Shown: in pieces, positions 33,272 through 42,522 of the stretch | Position numbering within the stretch: the stretch's first letter is position 1 | How the letters are laid out: each line of letters opens with the position of its first letter | DNA from: Paenibacillaceae bacterium GAS479 | GTDB taxonomy: Bacteria; Bacillota; Bacilli; Paenibacillales; Paenibacillaceae | NCBI GenBank assembly: GCA_900105225.1 | Contig: LT629764.1 | Span: forward strand, 942,098-1,006,097 | Direction: 5' to 3' | DNA: 64,000 nt | Notes under the pieces: generated by a model | Told to the model about the DNA's origin: nothing | What the model saw: only the letters and a program-made list of their open reading frames with translations | Database searches by the model: none | Translations under genes and position numbers: made by a program

Positions 33272-33289
33272 AGGCGTTGGCTTCTCGCC

Positions 33290-34639
33290 TTACAGGCGGG
33301 CTTCCAGCTCCGCTTTTTCCTTCTCGTAACCGGGCTTTCCGAGCAAAGCGAACATGTTTTTCTTGTAAGCTTCTACACCTGGCTGATCAAACGGATTCAC
33401 TCCCAGCAGGTAACCGCTGATGCCGCAGGCTTTCTCGAAGAAGTAAACAAGGTAGCCGAAGGTGTACGGCGTCATGTCGGCGATATTCACGACAAGGTTC
33501 GGCACTTGGCCGTCCGTATGAGCCAACAGCGTTCCTTCGAATGCCTTTTTGTTGACGAAGTCCATCGTTTTGCCAGCAAGGAAGTTCAAGCCGTCCAGAT
33601 CATCCGGATCGCTGCCGATCGTAATCTGTTCCGTAGGCTCGCCTACTTGGATAACAGTCTCGAACAGGTTGCGGTTGCCCTCTTGGATAAATTGACCCAT
33701 GGAATGCAGGTCGGTCGAGAAGTCGACTGCCGCTGGGAAAATACCTTTGTGATCCTTGCCTTCGCTCTCGCCGTAAAGCTGCTTCCACCATTCCGATACG
33801 AAATGCAGCGCCGGCTCGTAGTTGACGAGAATTTCCGTTGCTTTGCCTTTGCGATACAGAGCATTGCGCGCCGCTGCATATTGGTAAGCTTCATTCTCAG
33901 CTACACTCGGGTTGCTGTATTCTTTGGAAGCATCAGCCGCGCCTTGCATCATGGCGTCGATGTCGATGCCTGCAGCGGCGATTGGCAGCAAGCCTACAGC
34001 CGTCAGGACGGAATAACGTCCGCCAACATCATCCGGAATGATGAAGGACTCATAACCTTCTTCGGTCGCGAGCGTTTTGAGAGCTCCGCGAGCTTTGTCC
34101 GTCGTTGCGTAGATACGGCTGCGAGCTTCTTCCTTGCCGTATTTTTTCTCCAGCTGCTCACGGAATACGCGGAAAGCCAGCGCTGGCTCCGTCGTTGTAC
34201 CGGATTTGGAGATAACGTTGATGGACCAGTTTTTGCCTTCAAGCGCTTGAAGCAAATGCGTCACATAGGTGGAGCTGATATTGTTGCCTGCAAAAAAGAT
34301 TTGCGGCCCTTTGCGTTCGCCATTCGGCAGCACATTATAGAAGGAATGCGACAGCATCTCGATTGCTGCACGCGCGCCTAAGTAAGAACCGCCGATACCG
34401 ATAACGACTAGCGCATCAGAATCGGAACGGATTTTGTCCGCAGATGATTTAATACGAGCGAATTCTTCCTTGTCATAAGCAGTCGGAAGATCAATCCATC
34501 CCAGGTAGTCGGAGCCTGCTCCGGTTCCGTTATGAAGCTGTTCGTGGGCAAGACGAATCGGGCCCTCAAGGTTGTCGATTTCATTTTGTCCCAGGAAACC
34601 AAGCGCTTTGCTGTAGTCGAATTGAATAGTTTTGCTCAT
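33290..34639 (-). CDS. pgi: Glucose-6-phosphate isomerase
   Basis: 449 aa, the Bacillus-type length. Interconverts glucose 6-phosphate and fructose 6-phosphate in glycolysis. Family segments: [35 protein letters not shown] (phosphate-binding SIS motif), and PROSITE-like [21 protein letters not shown] lies 9 bases before the ATG. Cotranscribed with the YigZ gene. With manA at the window's left it feeds fructose 6-phosphate, but they are 32 kb apart. Confidence 0.95.
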   Translation of the reverse strand: MSKTIQFDYSKALGFLGQNEIDNLEGPIRLAHEQLHNGTGAGSDYLGWIDLPTAYDKEEFARIKSSADKIRSDSDALVVIGIGGSYLGARAAIEMLSHSFYNVLPNGERKGPQIFFAGNNISSTYVTHLLQALEGKNWSINVISKSGTTTEPALAFRVFREQLEKKYGKEEARSRIYATTDKARGALKTLATEEGYESFIIPDDVGGRYSVLTAVGLLPIAAAGIDIDAMMQGAADASKEYSNPSVAENEAYQYAAARNALYRKGKATEILVNYEPALHFVSEWWKQLYGESEGKDHKGIFPAAVDFSTDLHSMGQFIQEGNRNLFETVIQVGEPTEQITIGSDPDDLDGLNFLAGKTMDFVNKKAFEGTLLAHTDGQVPNLVVNIADMTPYTFGYLVYFFEKACGISGYLLGVNPFDQPGVEAYKKNMFALLGKPGYEKEKAELEARL

Positions 34640-34732
34640 GAAAAAATGCCTCCTTCAATATCGGGCGAAACCACCCGTATAAGCTCGTGTCCGGCCATTC
34701 GGGCCAGTCCCAGCGCCTTGCAGCATGTCCTA

Positions 34733-34761
34733 AGAATACTGGATTGATCTAGGGAAAACAA
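34733..34761 (-). promoter_or_regulatory. Probable pgi promoter
   Basis: Minus-strand TTGTTT, 17-base spacer, TATTCT, leaving about 90 bases of 5' leader. Confidence 0.6.
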
Positions 34762-34860
34762 GCAAGCGGAGTCCGTTTCATGGAAGTTTCACGTTCACGA
34801 GCTGTTGCGAAAAAAGAATATGATTTTTACAACCAATGATGCGCCCACCCTAGTTATCAA

Positions 34861-34888
34861 GCGTTCCAATCGCGTTCCAATCGCGTTC
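34861..34888. repeat. 11-bp tandem repeat
   Basis: GCGTTCCAATC repeated 2.6 times in the divergent gap between pgi and the dehydrogenase gene. Could be a slippage tract; no function evident. Confidence 0.75.
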
Positions 34889-34973
34889 CCTATCGGTGCC
34901 AAGGGGTGAATGTGATAATATAGGCTGAGTATTACTTGCCTCATTTATTCTACAGAAAGCCGGTGTTTTTTCT

Positions 34974-35876
34974 ATGACTTTATCGATTGCCTTCATTGGA
35001 CTCGGAACGATGGGCGAGCCGATGGCCGCCAACTTGCTTCGCAAAGGCTTCCCCGTCACCGTCTGGAATCGCACGCCTGGCAAAGCCGAGGAGCTGAAAG
35101 CGCTAGGCGCGAAGGAAGCCTCCTCCCCAGCCGAAGCGGTTCAGGAAGCTGATGTTGTTATCACGATGCTCAGTAATGACGATGTCGTGCGCGAGCTATA
35201 TCGCGGTGAAGATGGCATCTTGGCCGCCGTTCGCTCTGGCGCGGCGCTCATCGACAACAGTACGATTTCTCCCGCGTTGGCTCGTGAGCTTGCGACTGCC
35301 GCTGCGGAGGCGGGCTGCGGATTTCTCGACTGCCCGGTGACGGGCAGCAAACCTGCCGCTGTAAGCGGCACACTCGTATTCATGGTTGGCGGTGAGGGGG
35401 AGCTGCTGGAGCAGGTCCGCCCGGTGCTAGATGCAATGGGTACAAAAATCGTGCATTTAGGCCCATCGGGCAGCGGCGCGGTTGCCAAACTCGGTCATAA
35501 CTCGATTGTCGCCATCAATAATCTGGCGCTTTCCGAAGGTCTGTCCATCGCCGTAAGCGGCGGACTCGATCCGGCGAAGTTCCTCGACGTCGTCCGAGCC
35601 GGGGCCGGCGGCAGTAAAGCTGCCGAGCTCAAATCACCGAAGCTGCTAGAGCGGGATTACAGCGTGCAGTTCTCGCTGGCACTTATGCTCAAAGATTTAC
35701 GGCTCGCCTCCGTTCTCTCGGACAACCTGAACGTACCGACGCCGATGCTTGAAGCGGCCAAAAGCCTGTTTCAGGCCGGAAGCGCAGCCGGATACGGCGA
35801 AGAGGATATGATAGCCGTTTCTAAGATTTATGAGCAGTGGATTGGCCGTCAACTCGGAGAAAACAAAGCCAAATAA
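34974..35876 (+). CDS. NAD(P)-dependent beta-hydroxyacid dehydrogenase
   Basis: 300 aa, 3-hydroxyisobutyrate dehydrogenase family. N-terminal Rossmann domain with IAFIGLGTMGEPMAANLLRKG (GxGxMG). The substrate segment FLDCPVTGSKPAA, and the catalytic lysine in GSGAVAKLGHNSI (Lys of the conserved GxxxKxxNN-type motif), are visible. Acts on a small beta-hydroxyacid (hydroxyisobutyrate, tartronate semialdehyde or succinic semialdehyde type); substrate unknown. It stands alone; only a weak AAGCCGG-like ribosome site precedes the ATG. Confidence 0.9.
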   Translation: MTLSIAFIGLGTMGEPMAANLLRKGFPVTVWNRTPGKAEELKALGAKEASSPAEAVQEADVVITMLSNDDVVRELYRGEDGILAAVRSGAALIDNSTISPALARELATAAAEAGCGFLDCPVTGSKPAAVSGTLVFMVGGEGELLEQVRPVLDAMGTKIVHLGPSGSGAVAKLGHNSIVAINNLALSEGLSIAVSGGLDPAKFLDVVRAGAGGSKAAELKSPKLLERDYSVQFSLALMLKDLRLASVLSDNLNVPTPMLEAAKSLFQAGSAAGYGEEDMIAVSKIYEQWIGRQLGENKAK

Positions 35877-35883
35877 CAACAAC

Positions 35884-35931
35884 ACACCCCCTGCTCAACG
35901 CATGCATCAGCATGCGTTGAGCAGGGGGTGT
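35884..35931. terminator. Perfect 22-bp hairpin terminator
   Basis: ACACCCCCTGCTCAACGC plus ATGC, then loop ATCA and the exact inverse. It lies between convergent genes and serves both. Confidence 0.9.
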
Positions 35932-35946
35932 TTGATTGAAAAGAAC

Positions 35947-36831
35947 TTACCCTTTTACCGCGGAACCGGTAATGCCTTGAATAATATAGCGCTGGCCGAG
36001 CAGGAACACGACAATCATCGGAACGATGCTGGCCGAGGTGGCGGCCATCATGCCGTTGTAATCGACGTTGAACTCAAGGATGAAGTTCTGCATCCCTAGC
36101 GGAACCGTGTAAAGTTCACGGTCGAGCAGGAAAACAAGCGCGTTCTCGTAGTCGTTCCACATCCACGAGAAGTCGAGAATGGCCAAAGTTGCAATTGCCG
36201 GCTTCGCCAGCGGTACTAGCAGTCTGAAAAAGATGCGGAAATGGCCCGCTCCGTCGATAAACGCTGATTCCGTAATATCATTAGGAATGGACATGAAAAA
36301 CTGGCGGAGCAGAAACACACCGAAGATCGAGAACAAACCAGGCAAAATCAGAGCCAGATGCGTGTTATAAATGCCGATTTTGTCAAACAGGATAAATTTC
36401 GGAACGAACAGCACTTGCGGCGGAACCATCATCATGGACAGGTAGAGCATAAACAGCTGGTTTCTGCCCTTGAACTGGGTGCGGGCAAAGCCGTAGGCGG
36501 CGAATGCGGCTAAAAAGGTCGCTCCGATCGTGCAAATGACGGCGATTTTAAGCGAGTTGTAATAATAATTGACAAAGCTGTCCCCGCCCGTCCATACCTT
36601 GAGATGATGCTCAAACGAGGGAGCTTTGGGAATCCAGCTCACCGGATATTCGAATACTTCGCTTGGCGATTTGAACGAGGTGCTGATCATCCAGACAAAC
36701 GGCATAATCATCAACAGGCCGGCCGCGATCATTAATACGGTCATGGCCAGTTTGCCAACGGATACCCGGCTCTTCGAGCGGGAAGAGCCGGCCGCTGCGG
36801 CTGGTGCTAAAGCGGTAGATGAAGACTTCAT
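35947..36831 (-). CDS. Carbohydrate ABC transporter permease (MalG type)
   Basis: 294 aa with six predicted transmembrane spans. The EAA loop is around ESAFIDGAGHFRIFFRLLVPLAKP. Pairs with the MalF-type permease upstream. A long N-terminal tail of Ala and Ser (to residue 25) precedes the first span. Ribosome site GGAAG 8 bases before the ATG. No ATPase is encoded in the locus; such transporters in Bacillales often share a common MsmX-type ATPase (established for related systems, inferred here). Confidence 0.92.
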   Translation of the reverse strand: MKSSSTALAPAAAAGSSRSKSRVSVGKLAMTVLMIAAGLLMIMPFVWMISTSFKSPSEVFEYPVSWIPKAPSFEHHLKVWTGGDSFVNYYYNSLKIAVICTIGATFLAAFAAYGFARTQFKGRNQLFMLYLSMMMVPPQVLFVPKFILFDKIGIYNTHLALILPGLFSIFGVFLLRQFFMSIPNDITESAFIDGAGHFRIFFRLLVPLAKPAIATLAILDFSWMWNDYENALVFLLDRELYTVPLGMQNFILEFNVDYNGMMAATSASIVPMIVVFLLGQRYIIQGITGSAVKG

Positions 36832-36853
36832 GCGGGCTGCTTCCTTTCGAAGT

Positions 36854-37729
36854 TCAGTAATGTACCCATTTTTTCTGGCCGACCCACTGAATCATTGTAA
36901 TGATGAAAATAATGGCGAACAGCACCCACGAAATGGCCGACGCATATCCCATTTCGTAATAGCGGAACGCATTTTGATACACATACATGGAAAGAATCGT
37001 TGTACTGTTGCCCGGCCCGCCTTGCGTTACGGCCTGAATCATGCCAAAGGTTTTCATAGAGGAGATAAGGCCGGTAATCAGCAGCAGGAATGTCGAAGGG
37101 CTTACGAGCGGGAAAATAACGCTGACTACTGTTCTCCAGCGGCTTGCTCCGTCGATACGAGCCGCCTCCAGCATCTCTTGCGGAACCTCTTGCAGAGCGG
37201 CCAAATAAATAATCATGTTATAGCCCAGCAGGAACCAGACCCAGATAATATCGATGGCGAACATGGATGTGTCAGTTGTAGACAGCCATCCAGGAGGATT
37301 TGCGATGCCGATGCTTCGCAGAAAGTTGTTAATGATGCCTTGCGAAGGCTGGAATAATAACATCCAAACGAAGGATACAGCGACTCCGCTTGTAATGTAG
37401 GGCAGAAAATACATTGTCCGCAGCATGCTTTTCAGATAAACATTTTGATTGAGCGCCAGTGCGACAAAAAATGCGAGTGCGATGGATACGGGTACTGCGG
37501 CGAGGAAAATCGCCGTATTTTCAAGCGACTGATAAAAGATAGGATCCTTGAACAATCGGCTAAGGTTATCCAATCCTGTAAACTTGATGTCGGGAGAGGT
37601 GTATTTGTAATTCGTAAACATGATGCCGAGAGAAAACAAGGCGGGAATAATAAAGAACAAAATGACGCCGATCATGTTTGGCAAAATGAACAAATACCCG
37701 GTCAGCCCCTGCTTTCGGTTCCAGTTCAT
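36854..37729 (-). CDS. Carbohydrate ABC transporter permease (MalF type)
   Basis: 291 aa, six spans. EAA loop EAARIDGASRWRTVVSVIFPLVSP. The ATG at 37729 was chosen because AAGGAG is 7 bases upstream and it opens the usual NWNRKQGLTGYLFILP; the frame reaches 14 codons further without a site. Forms the channel with the MalG-type permease; the spacing of 22 bases suggests one mRNA. Confidence 0.92.
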   Translation of the reverse strand: MNWNRKQGLTGYLFILPNMIGVILFFIIPALFSLGIMFTNYKYTSPDIKFTGLDNLSRLFKDPIFYQSLENTAIFLAAVPVSIALAFFVALALNQNVYLKSMLRTMYFLPYITSGVAVSFVWMLLFQPSQGIINNFLRSIGIANPPGWLSTTDTSMFAIDIIWVWFLLGYNMIIYLAALQEVPQEMLEAARIDGASRWRTVVSVIFPLVSPSTFLLLITGLISSMKTFGMIQAVTQGGPGNSTTILSMYVYQNAFRYYEMGYASAISWVLFAIIFIITMIQWVGQKKWVHY

Positions 37730-37791
37730 GCTGAGCTCCTTTCCGGGAAACAGGAGGAGCGCCGCTTGCACGGATACCCCTCCGTTACCGC

Positions 37792-39120
37792 CTACTTGTT
37801 GTTTTTAACGAAATCGTTATGACGCTGAGCGGTATTTTTCATTGTGTCGTCGATGGTTTGAGACTTCGTGAAGTACTTCTCGTATTCTTCGCGGCGCGCG
37901 TCAACGACTTGCTGAGGCAGCGTGACCGTGAAGGTAGGGAATTTGCCGAGTACAACTTCTTCGAGGGATTTTACGTCGTAGCCTTCTTTGTTGCCGCCAA
38001 GCAGCGTGTCCAGAGCCGCGCCGACGTCGGCGTCTTTGGAAGCCGGAATCCGTCCGCCTGCAGCAAGCGGCTTCATTCCGCCGTCAGCGTACCATTTCAG
38101 AAACTCCCAAGCTTTGTCCTTGTTCTCGGACTTCGGATTAATGGAGATGACGTCGCCGAGTCCGCCCGGGTATTTAAAGTTCGACTGATCGGCGCTTACT
38201 TTCGGAATCATGGCAAAGGCGATTTGGAAATCATGCGGGAAATCCTTCAGGTTGTTGGCGCTGCGGAAAACGAATTCACCTGCGCCCAGCATAGCCGCTT
38301 CGCCTTTCAGGAACGCGGCGTCGGTCGGCATTTTGCTGGTCAGCTGCTCGCCGAGCGCCAGCATCGATTTGTCGGTATGCTGCATGTTGTACAGCGTTTC
38401 GTACGCTTTTTTCACGTTTGGATCGTCCAGATTGGAGCTTCCGTCCGCTTTGGTGTAACCGGAGCCGGCATTCGTGCCGTCGAAAATGCTGTTGTAAGCG
38501 GACATGTCCATTACGTATCCGTAACGTTTTTCTTTAGTAAGCGCTTTGGCGTACTTTTGCAGATCGGTCATGTTCCAGTCCAGCGGAGGAACCGGAAGTC
38601 CTGCTTCGTCCAGCGCGTTTTTATTCAGCCATACGAATGATACGTTCTTTTTGGTCGGCATGCCGTAATAGCCCTCTTTAACCTTCCAGGCTTTGGCGTC
38701 CTCGCCCATCTTCTCGTCGATGTTGTAGTCGCCGTAAGTGTTGAGATCAAGCGCATTGCCCGCCTCGACACGTTTCACCAGCACAGGAAGATTGTACGTG
38801 ACGTACAGATCAATATTTTGATTCGTCGCCAGTGCAGTGTCGAGCTTCAGGTTGCCGGCGTCATCGTTGACGAAGCGCTCATATTTCACTTGCACGCCCG
38901 GGTTTTCTGCATTCCAAGCGTCCACAACAGCTTGAGGTCCAGCTTCACCAGGTACGCCGCCCCACATTGTGAGTGTAACCGGTTTCGAATCTCCTCCAGA
39001 ACCAGCATTATTACCAGCAGACTCGTTAGCCGGTGAATTAGAATTACTGCCGCAAGCAGCAAGACTCGCTGCCAAAGTGACGCTTAGAATTGCGGTTCCC
39101 CATTTTCTTTTTCTCGTCAT
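37792..39120 (-). CDS. Sugar-binding lipoprotein
   Basis: 442 aa, type 1 solute-binding protein. Lipobox SLAACG after a short signal. Mid-protein segments typical of the family: VTLTMWGGVPGEAGPQ, MKPLAAGGRIPAS and EYEKYFTKSQTIDDT. Binds an oligosaccharide at the membrane's outer face. The ATG at 39120 has GGGAGG 9 bases before it. A promoter at 39171 separates it from the upstream regulator genes, so it can be induced independently. Confidence 0.92.
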   Translation of the reverse strand: MTRKRKWGTAILSVTLAASLAACGSNSNSPANESAGNNAGSGGDSKPVTLTMWGGVPGEAGPQAVVDAWNAENPGVQVKYERFVNDDAGNLKLDTALATNQNIDLYVTYNLPVLVKRVEAGNALDLNTYGDYNIDEKMGEDAKAWKVKEGYYGMPTKKNVSFVWLNKNALDEAGLPVPPLDWNMTDLQKYAKALTKEKRYGYVMDMSAYNSIFDGTNAGSGYTKADGSSNLDDPNVKKAYETLYNMQHTDKSMLALGEQLTSKMPTDAAFLKGEAAMLGAGEFVFRSANNLKDFPHDFQIAFAMIPKVSADQSNFKYPGGLGDVISINPKSENKDKAWEFLKWYADGGMKPLAAGGRIPASKDADVGAALDTLLGGNKEGYDVKSLEEVVLGKFPTFTVTLPQQVVDARREEYEKYFTKSQTIDDTMKNTAQRHNDFVKNNK

Positions 39121-39170
39121 ATTCGTGACCTCCCGCAAATTGTTGAATGCGCTTCCTTCTTACAGTTTTT

Positions 39171-39199
39171 ACTATAGCAGGGGTCCCAAAGCTGTCGAA
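39171..39199 (-). promoter_or_regulatory. Probable promoter of the sugar transporter operon
   Basis: Minus-strand TTCGAC, 17-base spacer, TATAGT, about 50 bases before the binding-lipoprotein start. The likely target of the adjacent YesN-type regulator. Confidence 0.65.
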
Positions 39200-39260
39200 G
39201 CGACAAAATCTTGTTCCAGTAGCACAAAAGTTTGATATTCTCTCGCCGGAGAAAATCGAC

Positions 39261-40673
39261 TCAACGCAGCCTATATGCACTTGGCGTAAAGCCGGTCTCT
39301 CGCTTGAACAGCCGGGAAAAATAGTTCTCGTTCGGCATTCCGGAGGAGACGGCGACTTCACTGACCGTAGCATCCGTTTCGCGCAGTAAGCGGCATGCGT
39401 GTTTAATGCGCAGATCAATCACATATTGCGTCAGCGTGCGGCCCATTTTCTTTTTGAACAACACACTCAAGTATTTATCGTCCATCATCGCAATGCTGCT
39501 CAGCATGACGAGATTAATGTCTTCCTGAAAATGCTCATGAATATGAAAAATGACCCGGTTAAGATCGGGATGATCACTCAGCTCGTAAGCGGCCAGCCGC
39601 CATCTCTCCAGGAGATCCACACAAAGGCGGACTAGCGTATCGCCTGCCCCTTCATGCGAAAGGGCAGCTTCAAATTCCCCTTCTGTAGGGGCCTGTCCGC
39701 TTAGAGACGATAATCTTTGCAGTAAATTCAAGGCATTCTGCCTTGCCAACGCAGCGGGGAAACACTCCTGGGCCATCCATGCCCAAAGCAGCTTCAAGCT
39801 TTCGGTCATCTCCAGCGTCTGTTTCTGTTCAAAGGCATGCAGCACCGCTTTTTCCAGCGCCCAGGGGAGCGATGTGACCCTTTCCCCCGTTTGCTGTCCA
39901 TTCAACAAATATCCGCCGTTTTTGCCGTTATGCCATAGCTCATCCAATCGACGGCAGAGCTGACGGCTGAGGCAGCGGATGTCTTGGGTTGGATTAAGCT
40001 TTGCGCTCACATGTGGATAGTGCGGTGTATCGGAAAAAGGCTTCCGCGACAGCAGTAGCGTCATCCCCTTGCGGCTGCAGGCCAATAAATTCCGGTTTCC
40101 AGAAGCAAGCTCACCAGCTTGAACCGTCGAAGGTGAAACATCCCACTCATGTAAAATAACGCGCATATAGGAGTACTCCCTGAGCTCGCCCGGCAGCGAG
40201 TTTGGTTTTGCCCTATTTTCAGCAGCATCCGGCTCAATGCTCTCAAACAGCAGAGCCCCCAGCCGCTCGGCCAATGTGGCGGAGTGCAACAGCTCACGCT
40301 CCAGCTCTTGAGACACTTTGAGCAGCGCCTCCGCCATCTTATCGGGTGTCAAATACAGCTTCAGCACATAACCCGATGCTCCAAGCTCCAAAGCCTGCTG
40401 AGCATGCTCAAAATCGTTCATGACCGTCAGCATGACAAAGCGGGTCCTCGGGTACTTCTGGCGTGACGCACGCAGCAGATCAATCCCATCAATTATCGGC
40501 ATTCGAATATCCGACACAACGAGATCCGGCGTTTCCTTACTCATAAACTCAAGAGCTTCTTCGCCGTTGGAGCATTCTCCGATGACCGTAAAACCATTGT
40601 CCTCCCACGGTATGCCACTACGGATCGACCTGCGTACAAACGTTTCATCTTCAACCAACAATACCGTCCACAT
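39261..40673 (-). CDS. YesN-type AraC-family response regulator
   Basis: 470 aa. Receiver with phospho-acceptor Asp55 (LVVSDIRMPIIDG), a long alpha-helical middle, then two AraC helix-turn-helix motifs at the C-terminus (EINLVMLSSIAMMDDKYLSVLFKKK, VSEVAVSSGMPNENYFSRLFKRETGF). The ATG at 40673 has GGAGGAG 7 bases upstream and opens WTVLLVEDE. It overlaps the sensor gene's stop by 23 bases. It likely activates the transporter operon downstream. Confidence 0.93.
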   Translation of the reverse strand: MWTVLLVEDETFVRRSIRSGIPWEDNGFTVIGECSNGEEALEFMSKETPDLVVSDIRMPIIDGIDLLRASRQKYPRTRFVMLTVMNDFEHAQQALELGASGYVLKLYLTPDKMAEALLKVSQELERELLHSATLAERLGALLFESIEPDAAENRAKPNSLPGELREYSYMRVILHEWDVSPSTVQAGELASGNRNLLACSRKGMTLLLSRKPFSDTPHYPHVSAKLNPTQDIRCLSRQLCRRLDELWHNGKNGGYLLNGQQTGERVTSLPWALEKAVLHAFEQKQTLEMTESLKLLWAWMAQECFPAALARQNALNLLQRLSSLSGQAPTEGEFEAALSHEGAGDTLVRLCVDLLERWRLAAYELSDHPDLNRVIFHIHEHFQEDINLVMLSSIAMMDDKYLSVLFKKKMGRTLTQYVIDLRIKHACRLLRETDATVSEVAVSSGMPNENYFSRLFKRETGFTPSAYRLR

Positions 40674-42426
40674 ACAGCTCTCCTCCATTGGCATAAGGAT
40701 TGGATATTAGCAGCGGAACCATGATCGTAACAAGAGTTCCTTGAGCGAGAGGCTCCAGCTTCAGCAAGCCTTTCCCAGGGAACAACAGCGATAGCCGCTC
40801 CCTCAAGTTCTGCAAAGCAATTCCCTGCCCCTTGTGGCCGCCGGATTCGGATTGAGCGTTTATCCCCCGTCCATCATCCTCCACTTGAATGACAATTTGC
40901 TCTCTCAGCTGCGACACTCGTATCGTAATGACTCCTTGAACATTCAGTCCGGCAAAGCCATGGTAAATACTGTTTTCCACCAAGGGTTGCAGGCTCAGCT
41001 TCGGTACTAACGCATACTTCAGCGATTCAGGCAGTTCGACTTCATAACGAATGGCCTGATCGTATTTGAGCTGTTGAATAAACAAATAATGCTCCACCAA
41101 TTGAAGCTCATGCTCCAGATGGATGAGATCCACGTCCAAGCGAATTCCGGCCTCGACAAGCTTGCCCAGCGATTCACAAGCTGCCGGGATCTGTTTATCG
41201 CCAAGTCCTAGCGCAAGCCACTTCACTGTGTTGAGCGTGTTCAACAGAAAATGCGGGTTCATCTGCGAAAGGAGAGCCTGAAAACGCATCGCTTCCTTCT
41301 GCCGCTCTTCCTGCTTCAATCGTGATATAAGTCCTTCCATATCCGTTACCATCAGGTTGAAGCCTTTTACAAAAACCTCCATCTCACCATGATAGTTCTC
41401 CGGCGGGAGTTTAACTTTCAAGTTCAGATCCGCCATATGGCTCATTTTTTTGCGCAGTAGACGCAGCGGTTTTGTAATCGTATCGGATATAAAAAAGGTC
41501 ATCAGTACAAAAAGCGCCATAATGGTGAGCATCGCCAGGAGAAGACTTTGCTTGATCCCGTTAACTTCTGCAAACAGCTTTTTTGTCGGCACACTTTTCA
41601 CCAAATACCAGCCCAGGCTCGGCACTACAGAGTAACTCACCATCATCTCATCCTGCTGCCTCGATCCCGATGGCTCCCACTGTGTTGTATCCCATGCAGG
41701 AGCTTCCGCTGCTCCTCCCTTTGCCGTACTAATTAGGATCGAGCCTTCGCCCGTGGCCAGCTCATACCGCGATCCCGGCTCCGTGTTAATGGACGCAAGG
41801 CGAAACAAACTTGAATAATCTGCCGCAATCCGCACCACCGCGTAAATCTGGTTGTTCCCGTCTCTGAGGCTTTTGTACATGGCCAAATGAGGCACCGAAA
41901 TTCCGTAAAGGGAATTCACTCCACCGTTTTCCAGTCTCCACGTTAATTTGTCACTTCCTTTGAAAGCCTCATCCATCGTTTTGTCATTTTTTATATCCCT
42001 GTAATTTAGCGCGCGCGACGGCCCATAAGAGCTGTAGATTTGGCCCCTCTGATCCAGCACCGTAAAGTAAACATAGGAACTGGCAATGAAAACGCTGTTA
42101 TTAATAGAACTGAATTTCTCTTCCATAATTCGAGTTTGCATAAGCGAAGCGTAAGAGGATTTCTCCTCCGGCCGCTTGAGAATATTACTAACGACGGAAT
42201 CCTGCTCAAGCAGCGTGAATGTTTTCACTGCAACACTGAGCAGGTTTTCCATCGATTCGGTGACAGAAGTCATTTGTCGCAAATTCTGAGCATTCACTTG
42301 GTCTCTTAACACAGATTCGAAACGCTGGAACACAAAAAAGCTCGTTCCTATTATCGGCAAAATAACGAGGAGGAGAAAGGAAAAAAACAGCCTCCAGCGA
42401 AGCGTTTGTGGCATCAATCGTCTCAT
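40651..42426 (-). CDS. YesM-type sensor histidine kinase
   Basis: 591 aa. Two transmembrane spans (about 13-35 and 295-318) around a large extracellular sensor domain, a HAMP linker, a His kinase segment ALLSQMNPHFLLNTLNTVKW (phospho-His in PHFLLNT), and an HATPase with NSIYHGF and GHKGQGIALQNL. The group usually senses extracellular oligosaccharides with its partner YesN. Strong GGAGG 8 bases before the ATG. A terminator separates it from the FAD oxidoreductase upstream. Confidence 0.93.
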   Translation of the reverse strand: MRRLMPQTLRWRLFFSFLLLVILPIIGTSFFVFQRFESVLRDQVNAQNLRQMTSVTESMENLLSVAVKTFTLLEQDSVVSNILKRPEEKSSYASLMQTRIMEEKFSSINNSVFIASSYVYFTVLDQRGQIYSSYGPSRALNYRDIKNDKTMDEAFKGSDKLTWRLENGGVNSLYGISVPHLAMYKSLRDGNNQIYAVVRIAADYSSLFRLASINTEPGSRYELATGEGSILISTAKGGAAEAPAWDTTQWEPSGSRQQDEMMVSYSVVPSLGWYLVKSVPTKKLFAEVNGIKQSLLLAMLTIMALFVLMTFFISDTITKPLRLLRKKMSHMADLNLKVKLPPENYHGEMEVFVKGFNLMVTDMEGLISRLKQEERQKEAMRFQALLSQMNPHFLLNTLNTVKWLALGLGDKQIPAACESLGKLVEAGIRLDVDLIHLEHELQLVEHYLFIQQLKYDQAIRYEVELPESLKYALVPKLSLQPLVENSIYHGFAGLNVQGVITIRVSQLREQIVIQVEDDGRGINAQSESGGHKGQGIALQNLRERLSLLFPGKGLLKLEPLAQGTLVTIMVPLLISNPYANGGELYVDGIVG

Positions 42427-42485
42427 GAGATCCCCTCCGTTCTATGGTTTCAGTTTATCTGCTGGATTAATATCTGCACAGACGG

Positions 42486-42513
42486 AAAAAAAAGAGCCTG
42501 GAATCCAGGCTCT
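42486..42513 (-). terminator. Terminator of the FAD oxidoreductase gene
   Basis: Minus-strand AGAGCCTGG / CCAGGCTCT with a 3-base loop, followed by T8. Confidence 0.9.
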
Positions 42514-42522
42514 CTTGAGAGA

